Assembly: GCA_037074615.1 (NCBI GenBank)
Contig: CM073538.1
Span: 18,532,568 to 18,596,567 of the forward strand
Origin: Leucaena leucocephala
Taxonomy: Eukaryota; Streptophyta; Magnoliopsida; Fabales; Fabaceae
Length of the DNA stretch: 64,000 nt
Reading direction: 5' to 3'
Shown piece by piece: positions 9,085 through 19,560 of this stretch. The position numbers were made by a program, and so were the translations under genes. Within the stretch, counting starts at the first letter, position 1. Every line of letters begins with the position of its first letter. Below the pieces are notes generated by a model. The model searched no databases. It worked only from the letters and a program-made list of their open reading frames with translations, and had not been told where the DNA came from.

Positions 9085-12000
9085 ATGACGACTAGTAATA
9101 CTGCTACATTATCGCTGCGATCTGTCCTTGAGAAGGACAAACTCAATGGGACAAACTTTCTTGACTGGTTTAGGAACTTGAGAATTGTTCTCAAGCAGCA
9201 TGTCCTAGATCAACCCATTCCTGAGGAGCCAGCCGCCAATGCTCCCAGAGCTCAGAGAGATGCTTATATGAAGCATAAGGAAGACTCTGTCGATGTGGGA
9301 TGCTTGATGCTAGCCACCATGGTTCCGGAGCTCCAAAGAGATCTGGAACACATGGAGGCTTATGAGATGATTGTGCATCTCAAGGAAATGTTCCAGCAAC
9401 AGGCAAGGCAAGAGAGGTATGAGACCACTAAGGCCTTACATTCCTGCAAGATGGCTGAAGGTGCATCAGTCAGTGCTCATGTCTTAAAGATGAAAGGGTA
9501 CATTGATCACCTTGAACGGCTTGGATTTCCCATGAGCCAGGAGTTAGCTACAGATTTGATCTTAAACTCACTCCCGGAAAGTTATGACCAGTTTGTTATG
9601 AACTACAACATGAACAACATGGAGAAATCTATTTCTGAACTGCATGGGATGCTTAAAACTGCTGAGCCGAGTCTTAAGAAGAAACCCAGTAGTGTTTTGA
9701 TGGTTCAGAAAGGAAAGGGTACGAAAAAGAAAGGCAAAGGCAAGGGGAAGGGTCATGGCTCATCAGGTAAGACCAAAGAGTCAGGCAAGCCCGAAACCAA
9801 GCCTGCACCAAAGAAGGCAAAGCCTCCGAAGGAAGGAGTCTGCTTCTTCTGCAATGAACCGGGTCATTGGAAGAGGAATTGCAAACTCTACCTCGAAGAT
9901 CTGAAAAAGAACAAGAAGGATAGCGGGGCTATCGCTTCAGGTATTTATGTTATAGACATTCATCTTTCTACTTCCACCTCATGGGTATTAGATACTGCAT
10001 GTGGTTCTCACATTTGTACGAATGTGCAGGGACTAAAGGACAGTAGGAAGTTGAAAAGGGGTGAAGTTGACCTACGAGTTGGAAACAGAGCAAGGGTTGC
10101 TGCGTTAGCTGTAGGCACTTATGAATTAGTTCTGCCCACTGGGCTTTTGTTAGTTTTGAACAATTGCTATTATGTTCCTGCTTTAAGTAGTAACATTGTT
10201 TCACTTTCTTATTTGGATAAGGAAGGTTTCACTTCCATTGCTGGGAATAGTAGATGTTCTATTTATCGTAATGATGTTTTATATGCTCATGGTGATTTGC
10301 ATGTTGATCATTACATATTAAATTTGGAACAACCCAATCATGGAAATATCTATAACATAACCGCCAAAAGGGTCAAACCAAACGATTTGAAACCCACATA
10401 CCTCTGGCACTGTCGTCTGGGCCACATAAATGAGAAACGCATTTCCAAACTCCATCAAGATGGATTTCTAAACTCATTTGATTTTGAATCATATGACACT
10501 TGCGAGTCTTGCTTGTTAGGAAAGATGACAAAGTCACCTTTCACTGGGCACAGTGAGAGGGCCACTGATTTATTGGGCCTCATACATACAGATGTGTGTG
10601 GACCGATGAACACAAATGCCAGAGGAGGTTATTCGTACTTTATAACATTCATAGATGATTTCAGCATATATGGGTACATCTATCTAATGAAACATAAATC
10701 TGAATCTTTTGAAAAGTTCAAGATATTTCAAAATGAAGTACAAAACCAGCTTGGCAAAACAATTAAAGCCCTTCGATCTGATCGGGGTGGTGAATATTTG
10801 AGCCAAGAGTTCATAGATCATCTTAGGAATTGTGGGACACTCTCACAATTGACTCCTCCAGGGACACCACAATGGAATGGCGTTTCTGAACGGAGAAATC
10901 GAACACTATTAGATATGGTTCGATCCATGATGAGTCGAACAGATCTTCCGCCCTCCTTTTGGGGCTATGCCCTAGAGACAGCTGCGTTCACACTCAATCG
11001 TGTTCCATCTAAGGCAATCGAAAAGACTCCGTATGAGATATGGACTGGGAGGACGCCTAGTTTGTCTTTCCTCAAGATTTGGGGATGCGAGGTCTATGTT
11101 AAGCAACAAGCCTCAGACAAATTAGCGCCCAAATCCTCAAAATGCCTTTTTGTGGGATATCCTAAGGAAACCAAGGGATATTACGTCTACAACCCTGCTG
11201 ATAACAAAGTGTTTGTTGTCAGAAATGGTATCTTTCTTGAACGAGAATTTATCTCTAAAAGAACCAGTGGGAGTAAGGTACAACTCGAAGAAGTTCGAGA
11301 GCTACAAGACACCACAGAACTGCAGATGGAAAATAGAGAAGACTCACAACAAGTTGTTGAGACTCCTCAAGTCACGCAAGGTCCACGAAAGTCTAATAGG
11401 ACACGACTTCAGCCTCAGAGATATGGATTTCTGATTTCTGATAGTCGTGATGTGTTGCTCATTGAGCATAATGAGCCGACTACCTATCGAGAAGCTATAG
11501 TGGGACCAAACTCCGAAAAATGGCTTAGTGCCATGAAGTCTGAGATGCAATCCATGTACGACAATAAGGTTTGGACCTTAGTCGACCCGCCTGAAGGTGT
11601 AAAAACCGTCGGGTGCAAGTGGGTTTTCAAAGAGAAAACTGACATGGATGGCAATGTAAATGTCTTCAAGGCACGACTGGTTGCAAAAGGTTTTACTCAA
11701 ACTCATGGTGTGGACTATGATGAGACCTTTTCCCCAGTAGCAATGGCCAAATCAATCAGAATCCTCTTTGCTATTGCAGCATATTATGACTATGAAATAT
11801 GGCAGATGGACGTCAAGACAGCCTTCCTTAATGGAAAGCTCCTTGAGGATGTGTACATGACACAACCTGAAGGGTTTGTGCGTTCCGAGGACTCTGGTAA
11901 AGTGTGCAAGCTTCAAAAGTCCATTTATGGACTAAAGCAAGCTTCTCGGAGTTGGAATCATCGTTTTGATGAAGTAATCAAAGAGTTTGGATTTCTTCAA

Positions 12001-13056
12001 AACATTGATGAACCTTGTGTGTACAAGAAGGTTAGTGGGAGCACAGTTGTGTTTTTGGTACTCTATGTCGATGACATCCTACTTATTGGGAATGACATTC
12101 CTACCTTGCAGATTGTCAAGTCTTGGTTAGGAAAGTCTTTCTCGATGAAAGACTTGGGTGAAGCCACCTACATCCTAGGAATCAGGATCTATAGAGATAG
12201 ATCTAAAAGACTTCTAGGACTCAGTCAGAGTACATACATAGACAAAATACTGCATAGGTTCAGTATGCACGAATCAAAGAGGGGTTTCATACCCATGTCT
12301 CATGGTACTCACCTCAGCAAAGATCTGTGTCCTAGTACATCTGATCAGCGAGGTCGCATGAGTAAGGTTCCATATGCCTCGGCCATAGGATCTATCATGT
12401 ACGCCATGTTATGTACTCGACCGGATGTCTCGTTTGCCTTAAGTATGACTAGCAGATACCAACAGGACCCTGGTGAGGGCCATTGGACTGCTGTCAAGAA
12501 TATCCTTAAGTACTTAAGAAGGACTAAGGACTTATTCTTGGTCTATGGTGGATTGGATGATGAGCTCTGTGTAACTGGTTACACAGATGCGAGTTTCCAA
12601 ACTGACCAGGACGACCAAAAATCGCAGTCTGGATACATATTCCTCCTCAATAATGGAGCAGTAAGCTGGAAGAGCTCTAAGCAGGGCACTGTAGCAGATT
12701 CTGCAACGGAAGCTGAGTATATAGCAGCATCTGATGCAGCTAAGGAAGCCGTTTGGATCAGGAAGTTCATCACAGAACTAGGGGTGATACCTACCATCTC
12801 AGATCCAATAACTTTGCTCTGTGACAATAGCGGTGCTATTGCACAGGCCAAAGAGCCTAGGTCACATCAAAGGACCAAGCATATACTCAGGCGATTTCAT
12901 CTCATCAGAGAAATCAACGATAGAGGTGATATAAAAATATGCAAAGTAGCAGGAGAAGATAATGTTGCTGATCCTCTAACAAAGCCGCTTGTGCAGGCAA
13001 AGCATGAGCGTCATGTTAGGTCAATGGGAATTAGTCAAATTAATGATTGTACCTAG
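9085..13056 (+). CDS. Gag-Pol polyprotein of copia-1
   Basis: Uninterrupted 1,323-residue polyprotein in Ty1/copia order. Gag is followed by a lysine-rich linker and a CCHC knuckle (C-X2-C-X4-H-X4-C) from residue 253. The aspartic protease site is at 303 and reads D-T-A-C-G-S-H, where D-T/S-G is usual. Integrase has its zinc-binding region from about 442, the first catalytic Asp near 503 and the RSDRGGEY motif. Reverse transcriptase has YVDD from 994. RNase H has its TDAS Asp near 1168, and the adjacent chromodomain is absent as expected for copia. Seven residues differ from the copia-2 protein. One is Ile528 in integrase, where copia-2 has Arg in the conserved DDFSRYGY stretch. All parts are present, so the element may be autonomous unless Ala305 or Ile528 harms it. 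Confidence 0.95.
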   Translation: MTTSNTATLSLRSVLEKDKLNGTNFLDWFRNLRIVLKQHVLDQPIPEEPAANAPRAQRDAYMKHKEDSVDVGCLMLATMVPELQRDLEHMEAYEMIVHLKEMFQQQARQERYETTKALHSCKMAEGASVSAHVLKMKGYIDHLERLGFPMSQELATDLILNSLPESYDQFVMNYNMNNMEKSISELHGMLKTAEPSLKKKPSSVLMVQKGKGTKKKGKGKGKGHGSSGKTKESGKPETKPAPKKAKPPKEGVCFFCNEPGHWKRNCKLYLEDLKKNKKDSGAIASGIYVIDIHLSTSTSWVLDTACGSHICTNVQGLKDSRKLKRGEVDLRVGNRARVAALAVGTYELVLPTGLLLVLNNCYYVPALSSNIVSLSYLDKEGFTSIAGNSRCSIYRNDVLYAHGDLHVDHYILNLEQPNHGNIYNITAKRVKPNDLKPTYLWHCRLGHINEKRISKLHQDGFLNSFDFESYDTCESCLLGKMTKSPFTGHSERATDLLGLIHTDVCGPMNTNARGGYSYFITFIDDFSIYGYIYLMKHKSESFEKFKIFQNEVQNQLGKTIKALRSDRGGEYLSQEFIDHLRNCGTLSQLTPPGTPQWNGVSERRNRTLLDMVRSMMSRTDLPPSFWGYALETAAFTLNRVPSKAIEKTPYEIWTGRTPSLSFLKIWGCEVYVKQQASDKLAPKSSKCLFVGYPKETKGYYVYNPADNKVFVVRNGIFLEREFISKRTSGSKVQLEEVRELQDTTELQMENREDSQQVVETPQVTQGPRKSNRTRLQPQRYGFLISDSRDVLLIEHNEPTTYREAIVGPNSEKWLSAMKSEMQSMYDNKVWTLVDPPEGVKTVGCKWVFKEKTDMDGNVNVFKARLVAKGFTQTHGVDYDETFSPVAMAKSIRILFAIAAYYDYEIWQMDVKTAFLNGKLLEDVYMTQPEGFVRSEDSGKVCKLQKSIYGLKQASRSWNHRFDEVIKEFGFLQNIDEPCVYKKVSGSTVVFLVLYVDDILLIGNDIPTLQIVKSWLGKSFSMKDLGEATYILGIRIYRDRSKRLLGLSQSTYIDKILHRFSMHESKRGFIPMSHGTHLSKDLCPSTSDQRGRMSKVPYASAIGSIMYAMLCTRPDVSFALSMTSRYQQDPGEGHWTAVKNILKYLRRTKDLFLVYGGLDDELCVTGYTDASFQTDQDDQKSQSGYIFLLNNGAVSWKSSKQGTVADSATEAEYIAASDAAKEAVWIRKFITELGVIPTISDPITLLCDNSGAIAQAKEPRSHQRTKHILRRFHLIREINDRGDIKICKVAGEDNVADPLTKPLVQAKHERHVRSMGISQINDCT

Positions 13057-13059
13057 TGC

Positions 13060-13070
13060 AAGTGGGAGGT
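13060..13070 (+). other. Polypurine tract of copia-1
   Basis: AAGTGGGAGGT lies directly before the 3' LTR and shortly after the gag-pol stop. It is the expected primer for plus-strand synthesis. Confidence 0.85.
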
Positions 13071-15332
13071 TGTTGGAAATCGTGCCCTAGGGGCCAATCA
13101 TTGTCTTATGAACATTATTGATTTATGAATTTATTAATTGAGTTATCATATTATTTGCATGTTTACTATGATGACCATCCTTGGATAATTCATGATATTA
13201 TCCTAAATGTCCCTGGTCGATCATCTATGTGGGAGCACAGATGAAATAAGACCAGTATGACTTTGAAGATGTATAGAGATATAAATCAAAGTCATAAGCA
13301 CATGTAAGAGTACAGGGTGTTGGACCGACCCGCTATGAGAGAACTGCATGGGTAACGTCATAAGCTTCTCTCATATACAAACCATGTCAATATGCCCTTT
13401 GACCTGAGATCATCATGGATTCCTACATGACAAAACGCTCAGCTTTGACCTAGTCAAAAGTCACTTTTGACCGAGTGATCATAAAGACTATGTTCGGGCT
13501 TAGTGGTTTTTCATGCGGAGGAATGTGAATGGTCAAGATGGAATTTGTCCCTCATATTCGTGGAGAGATATTACTGGGCCCCTCGATGAGTGAGTCTGAG
13601 AAATGTATGGCCATACTGTAATGGAAAGGTAGTTCCATTTCTATAGTCAGACTACTCAGGGATCGAGAAAGTAACGGTCGGGAATAGGAGGATGACATTA
13701 TCCATGCCTCATCCATGACCAAAATATCGCGTGACAGAAGGGACATGATATGGTTGTATAAAAGGTTACATCGTTTATCGATCCTCATATGATTTGGGTA
13801 GTTGTTATGTCTTGCTAGAGACCGCTTGCGACTTGTGGGCTAGTATAGCAAATGGCCCACTGCCAACTTCACATGGGCCTACAGGGTCGCACACAAAATA
13901 GCCCAACACGAGCTATGATGTCCAGATTCATTGAATCTAAGACATGTCCAGATTCAATGAAAGATCCAGGTGAATGTATATATATTTATTTATATTCGTA
14001 TATATATAAATTCGTATATATATATATTATATATATGAGATATATGAGATTTAATTTATAAGGATAAATTAAATCCCTATCACGTTTGAATTCGAAATTC
14101 AAATTGATAGGATATCTCATATAAGAGATATTTATAAGATTTAATTTATAAGGATAAATTAAATCTCTATCACGTTTGAAATTCGAAATTCAAATTGATA
14201 GGATATCTCATATAAGAGATATTTATAAGATTTAATTTATAAGGATAAATTAAATCCCTATCACGTTTGAATTCGAAATTCAAATTGATAGGATATCTCA
14301 TATAAGAGATATTTATGAGATTTAATTTATAAGGATAAATTAAATCCCTATCACGTTTGAATTCGAAATTCAAATTGATAGGATATCTCATATAAGAGAT
14401 ATTTATGAGATTTAATTTATAAGGATAAATTAAATCTCTATCACGTTTGAAATTCGAAATTCAAATTGATAGGATATCTCATATAAGAGATATTTATAAG
14501 ATTTAATTTATAAGGATAAATTAAATCTCTATCACGTTTGAAATTCGAAATTCAAATTGATAGGATATCTCATATAAGAGATATTTATAAGATTCAATTT
14601 ATAAGGATAAATTAAATCTCTATCACGTTTGAAATTCGAAATTTAAATTGATAGGATATCTCAAATTTGATTTATGGGAATAAATCAAATATAACTCAGT
14701 CTCATCTTTATTTAAAGTTAAATAAATAAGTAATTAAATCTGTGGGACGGATTTAATATTATTTTATTTAATTAGTTTCTTATAAAATTATACAATATAT
14801 GATATTGTATCAATTCGGAATTAATATAAGATTAACTCCAAAATCCAATGAGGTCAGGTGTAAAAACGCATAGCATCCTCTATATCTGATTGGAGGAGCT
14901 ACGTTTGAAAATAACACAGAACACAAAAGGCCGAACGGAATCTGCAAAAGGTTTGCAGACAAGAAACTGCTGAAATAGAGACGGAGACTTGTGAAAGCCT
15001 TGGAGGGACAGGAGACGCTAGCACGTCGTTCGTGGTTGGAACGCTGTTCGTGTGGATACCAGTAGAGGAAGCCGACCTGAGGCGTCGACTTCTTGTGATC
15101 GGAAAGAGACCACCGTCCGCGGAGAGAATCTGTGAAGGTCGCTGAGGAACACTCCGTCGATTTCTTGCGATCAGAAAGAGATCACCACCCACGTAGAGAA
15201 GCTGTGAAATTCGCTGAGCAACACTAAGGGTAATGATTCTTTCCACTTGACTTAAACACATACGGTAGATCCTGGCAAGGAATGGAAAATTTTTAAAGTT
15301 TATTTCCGCTGCGTGTCTTCCAATTCCTTACA
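13071..15332 (+). repeat. 3' LTR of copia-1 (expanded)
   Basis: 2,262-bp LTR. Compared with the 5' LTR it has about three additional 91-bp units (array about 14045-14670, roughly seven units), a shorter TA-rich run near 13977-14035 and about eight substitutions. Examples are CCCTCATATTCG near 13550 and AATGAGGTCAGGTGTAAAAA near 14848. LTRs of one insertion start out identical, so this contrast with the near-perfect 5' LTR match to copia-2 is unexpected. Confidence 0.95.
14045..14670 (+). repeat. 91-bp tandem array in 3' LTR (about 7 units)
   Basis: Same 90-91-bp unit with three internal inverted repeats as at 6829-7170, here in about seven copies. Units come in two sub-types (TTTGAATTCGAA and TTTGAAATTCGAA), and their interspersion suggests expansion by unequal exchange or slippage rather than independent gain. 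Confidence 0.85.
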
Positions 15333-15337
15333 TATGA

Positions 15338-15427
15338 TATACCTGATAGCCATATAAAAAAAGTGATATGACATAATGTGATTTATGTTTAGATTAATTT
15401 TTGTGTAAACATATATTTGACAAACTG
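15338..15427. other. 3' flank of BAHD unit B, middle piece
   Basis: Short host stretch between copia-1 and the viral insertion. AAAAAAAGTGATATG..TGATTTATGTTTAGATT.. matches the gene A flank at about 2970-3030. This shows that copia-1 and the virus entered the same duplicated host flank about 90 bp apart. Confidence 0.7.
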
Positions 15428-15563
15428 AATGAGCCTCAGTCAGTTGTAGGAGATTCACCCCCTATGGTATAAGAGCCATGTCTACTTCTTTCTGACCAAA
15501 AATTCTGGTGAATCTAGCAGAAATAAAGTTAGAAAAAGTGAGTAAGAGAGAGACCTTACCATC
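15428..15563 (+). other. Truncated viral leader, left copy
   Basis: The virus begins with AATGAGCCTCAGTCAGTTGT, which at the right end lies immediately after the TATA box. It then jumps to the segment before the primer-binding site. About 370 bases present at the right end (about 42453-42822) are missing here, with a short shared TTGTA at the break. The primer-binding site reads TGGTATAAGAGCC (from 15464), with one base changed from the intact right copy. Confidence 0.65.
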
Positions 15564-16600
15564 ATGAGTGATACACCTTCTACTTCGAATGAACCTGTTA
15601 GAATTTCTTCTACTTTATCCATAGACCGCTTACCTTCATCTATCCGCCGTACGCTTTCCCATAAAACAGACAACCTTGTTGAATTTACCCATCTTCTTGA
15701 AGAAGCTCATATAAGAGATACTGAGTTACCTCTTCTAAACCCATATTCCCTTTTCCATAGACAACGTTCCACTACCTTCAGAAATATCCCCCATCTTATT
15801 TCTAAAACCACTCCTCCTGTCAAGGAGATTATTCAAAGTTCTCGTCTTGACCAGTGTGGGATTCTATCTACAAGTAGTGAACAATATGTTACACTAGAGC
15901 TGCCTCAGCTGCTCATCAACTCCTATATTGAACAGGGATATTCCCATCTCCATCTTGGAGCTGTTCGTCTTGTTCTTACATTGCATGGCAGAAAAGGACT
16001 TCCTGTCTCTGCTAAGATTGCTCTGTTAGACACTACTTATCATGAGTATCCAAATACCCTAATTGGTACTCTAGTTACTACTCTCAGCAATGGAAGTATT
16101 GTCCTGACTATTACTCCAAACTTCAATATGATGCTTATCATGAGTATCCAAATGCCCTGATTGGTACTCTAGTTACTACTCTCAGCAATGGAAGTATTGT
16201 TCTGACTATTACTCTAAACTTCAATATGATGATGACAGATCCTACTCTTTCGAGGAGGATAAAAGTTCAAGTGCAGATTGTTGGTGTTAAGCTTGATCCT
16301 CAAGCAATTGCAGCTACTTTACACCATCAGTTGGCTTATAGACTCCAAAATCACTCTCTGGATCTTCAGTTCCCAACAGATACACATGATGCTCTGCTGA
16401 TATTTACAGACAATACTCATGGCCCGGCCATAGTTAACATCCCAAGGCAGATTCCTAGAGAGGAGCTTGCTCAGATTTTCCCGCTTGAGTGGATAACCAA
16501 CTATGAACGAGAGTTTAATCTAACTCCTACTGATGTTCATACTACTGCACCACCTATAGTCTCAAAAATGCCTGATGGTACTGTCAGAACAGTTTTTTAG
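15564..16600 (+). pseudogene. Viral movement-protein region (broken)
   Basis: The start of the viral polyprotein is the ATG at 15564, repeated in the second partial copy at 42929. The part around 15870-16130 has the pattern of the 30K movement superfamily: an LG-A/I-beta-strand run, then L-D-T-T-Y containing the conserved Asp, then a short-strand region. In family members this domain modifies plasmodesmata for cell-to-cell spread. A 98-bp tandem duplication (16036-16231) shifts the frame, and the frame before it matches the frame after it once the extra 98 bases are discounted. A TAG stop at 16598-16600 ends this segment although the frame stays open beyond it. The piece is non-functional. 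Confidence 0.7.
16036..16231 (+). repeat. 98-bp tandem duplication inside the viral movement region
   Basis: Unit 1 is 16036-16133 and unit 2 is 16134-16231, both starting CTTATCATGAGTATCCAAA. They differ at four positions by eye. Because 98 is not a multiple of three, the duplication breaks the reading frame. Confidence 0.92.
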
Positions 16601-18180
16601 AAGCCAGGATCAGAAGGATCTTATCCTTCCAGGATGATTGCTACAATCTCTCTGGCTTATTATAGTGACCCTGAAGCTAGTGATCCTCTAGTATATGAAT
16701 TCTCAAAAGCTGTTAAACCAGTATACATGTCTCATGTTCATGGGCACTTTATCTGGGATTTTGACAATTCTCTATGTGAATCAGATTGTGAATGTCATGA
16801 CCCATCTTTTTGGGAATTTTCTGAAGATGAAGATTTCAGACGTGCTGTTAAGAAAGAGAAAAAGAAAAAGAAAAAGCTGGTACATCAACCTAGGCGCAGA
16901 AAGCCTAAAGATGATGATGATGAACCACCTAAGCCCAGATTTGCTGTCAACTGGGATATCAATGCTGTGAAACCTAGATCAGAAATGTCTCTGTACGATC
17001 TATTAAAAGAACTAGGATATGATGATCTAATTGCTGATGTCTTCTCTCAGCATAAACAGCCAGAACTAGCTATTCCTGAACCACCTCCGCTAATACCAGT
17101 TATTCCACCAGTCCAGCCTCAACCATGCATAGCCATGCTCAATCCAGAATCTTATCCTTATGAAGCTCAGTTTCCTTCTCTTGAGGAAAGCTTTGATCAA
17201 GGAACAAAAATAGCTAGAAAACCTTATATCAAAAGTACTGAAGTTACTCCTCATGGCCCCAAGTCTGTTACTCCAATAGAAGCAGTACTTAACTGGCATA
17301 CTGACAATGCTGTTTGTCAGAACAAGTTTCTTTCTCGAATTGATTCTAAGCTGGATCTTATTTCTGCAAATACTGAAGATTTATCTTAGGTTGAATCATT
17401 GACTGATCAAGTTAATAAGCTTCATTCGAGGCTTAATTCTCAAGCACAACAACTTGATGCTGATCTCAGAAGATATATTGATCAGAGATATTTGGACATG
17501 ATTTTCAAAGAAAAGAGCAAGAACTCAGACAAATACAGGAACAAATTAGACAAATTGAAGCTGACATGCCTAAATATGATCAACCTCCTCCTTTCCCTTT
17601 GACAGTTGACCCTCTTGCCTCATATGCTCCTATTCATCCATCAACTTATCCAGTTTACTCTCCTTTGTCATCACCTACACCTTCTCCCACAGATTATAGC
17701 CAAGTTTTCAGATCAACCTACCATTTAGCCAGATAACTTAACCCTAAGCCTAAAAAACCTTCCAGAAGAAAACAAGTTTCTTATTCTGGCAAACAGACCT
17801 TTATACCAGAAACACCACAGACACCTGTCCAACCTTCTTCACCACCTCACAAATAGAGAGAACCCGCCTTCTCTTTTGTTAGACCACCTGTTTCAGCAAG
17901 AAGACCCACTTCTGCTGGTATCCAAATTCGTGAGCTTGTTTCTACTACGTCTACTTACAAAGAATCTGTTACTGTTCCTGAAAAAGGAAAAGGTCCTGCA
18001 GCCTAACCCAGTAGTTCTACTATTGAGGCATTGGAAAAGAATAAGTTCTTTCTTCCTAGGGATCCAGAAGAGCAAAAGTCTAGCTCATCTGAAGAATCAT
18101 CTGCAGTTAAAACTGAATCTTCTACAGAGAAATCTCAGGAGTCTGAAGAATCCATTATGACATATTACTCTTAGTATTCC
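16601..18180 (+). pseudogene. Viral polyprotein middle region: basic/acidic linker, coiled coil, Pro/Ser-rich part
   Basis: The frame continues past the TAG at 16598. It shows an acidic stretch, a lysine run (about 16850-16880), a basic RRRKPK patch and a proline-rich part (about 17080-17130). After a TAG at 17387-17389 comes a heptad-rich segment (LHSRLNSQAQQLDADLRR) predicted to form a coiled coil. Near 17520 the frame shifts. The continuation is Pro/Ser-rich with stops near 17734, 17854, 18004, 18172 and 18188. In caulimovirids the region between movement and capsid domains often contains a virion-associated coiled coil, but that role here is inference. Confidence 0.6.
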
Positions 18181-19200
18181 AGTGAAGAATAGTACTATGC
18201 TGACTTATCAACTATTGCTATGGTAAATCCTCAGACTACCACTGTAGAGTCAACCAGTAGAAATCCTATTATTGAAGATCCTCCTTCCTCTGAAGAAGAA
18301 ATTGAAGAACAATCTAATGAAAGGACATCCACTCCATTTAAACCCAAGAAACATAATTGTTGGTTCACTTTTGATGATATTCCTCCTTCTAAATGGCGTG
18401 ACAGATTACATGAATTTGGAGCCTGGATTGATTCTCATATGACAAATCTAAGTCTTACCTTGGAACAAATACTGAATGAGTTTGTCTCTCAAATGACTGG
18501 AAATTTATGAGAATGGTTTACTCAGCTTAGTGAATATCAAAGATTACAACTTGTTCGATTCGCCAATCCTGGAGCATTTTTAGGAGACCTTCATCAAGAA
18601 TTCCTTGGAGATTTTCATGTGATCCAGAAAAGAAATTCTCAGGAATATTTTGAAATGAAATGTTGTTTGCTCAACAGACATGATCTTCAGAAACATTATA
18701 TCAGAATGGCTGAAAAGTATTATCCTCTGGGAGGAACTCAGAATCCTAATCTCAGGCATATTTTTATTGCCTCTTTTCCTGATGAGTTACAACCAGAATT
18801 ACATAGGATGATTTCTTCTCTCAACAAAGAAGTAACACAGCTTACTTTAGGAGAAATTTATCAACTTGCTTTAGCCACTCTTGATAAGATGTATGAGCAA
18901 CAGAAGTTCTTTAAATCTATGATGAAAGGAAGCTCAAAGCTCAAGCCACCTTGTAGTAGATCTCATTTGAAAATCAAATGCAAGGACAAAGATAAATGCT
19001 ACTGCCCAACAAAGAAGAAATCTCATTTCTCTGCGTGGAGGCCTTACAAAAAGAAGAAGAAGAAATATAGAAAGCCTTTCAGGTATTTCAAGCGGAGATC
19101 TTCAAAATCACCTAAATCTAATAGGTGTTTCCTCTATGACAGTAAATGACACTTTGCAAAATCTTGTCCTAGAAAAAATCAAAAAAGAGAAATTAAGATG
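18181..19200 (+). pseudogene. Viral capsid region with ruined zinc knuckle
   Basis: The segment starts Ser/Glu-rich and acidic, then has a W-x-T-F-D-D-I-P-P-S-K-W motif and a helical capsid-like core (about 18350-18900), followed by a Lys/Arg-rich tail and a CCHC knuckle at 19126-19167. The in-frame TGA at about 18508-18510 interrupts the core. In the knuckle the first Cys (19126), His (19150) and last Cys (19165) are present. The second Cys codon is TAT (19135, Tyr), and the usual Gly before His is TGA (19147-19149). Capsid proteins of this family package the genome in the cytoplasm. This copy cannot be made intact. Confidence 0.65.
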
Positions 19201-19560
19201 TTGTAGTCATTCCAGCATGCATTGCCTATACAGAAGTCTCAGGAGATAGAATCTGTTTATGAAGAACAGTCTGAAGAAAATGAAGAGACAGAATATGTTC
19301 TTTATATCTCTGATTCTAACTCAGATTATGAGCCTAATTATCCTCACAGATCTGTTCATTATCTTGGAGCCTGGAGAACAATCTCTCCAGTTATTAATCA
19401 GCCTACTTATGGATCATGTGGATCTATAGGTATTTCACAGATAGATAAAACTCTAAGTCCTCTTGCAGAAGCCAAAATTCTGTTATCCAAGTATGATAAA
19501 CCTATCAAGGCTATTGCAATGATTGATATAGGATCTTGTGCTACAATCATCAATCCTCAC
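19201..19560 (+). pseudogene. Viral protease region, N-terminal part cut by gypsy-1
   Basis: An acidic, glutamate-rich linker leads to the aspartic protease site, which reads D-I-G at 19525-19533. The middle Thr/Ser usual in D-T/S-G is replaced by Ile, which a C-to-T change would explain. Coding stops at 19560, where gypsy-1 starts (target duplication CTCAC 19556-19560). The frame resumes at 39397 in the same phase. Confidence 0.7.

Larger units (their letters stand above)
5842..15332 (+). mobile_element. Ty1/copia LTR retrotransposon, Angela/Tork-like (copia-1), intact
   Basis: Full-length element of 9,491 bp with LTRs starting TGTTGGAAATCG and ending CCTTACA. A 5-bp target duplication TATGA lies at 5837-5841 and 15333-15337. 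A primer-binding site, one uninterrupted gag-pol frame and a purine tract are all present. The LTR start resembles the TGTTGGAAAT..GCCCTAG start known from the Angela/BARE group, which is why I suggest that lineage. The two LTRs differ in length (2,001 and 2,262 bp), mainly because the 3' LTR has three more copies of a 91-bp repeat. It sits in the 3' flank of the dead BAHD copy B. Confidence 0.95.
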
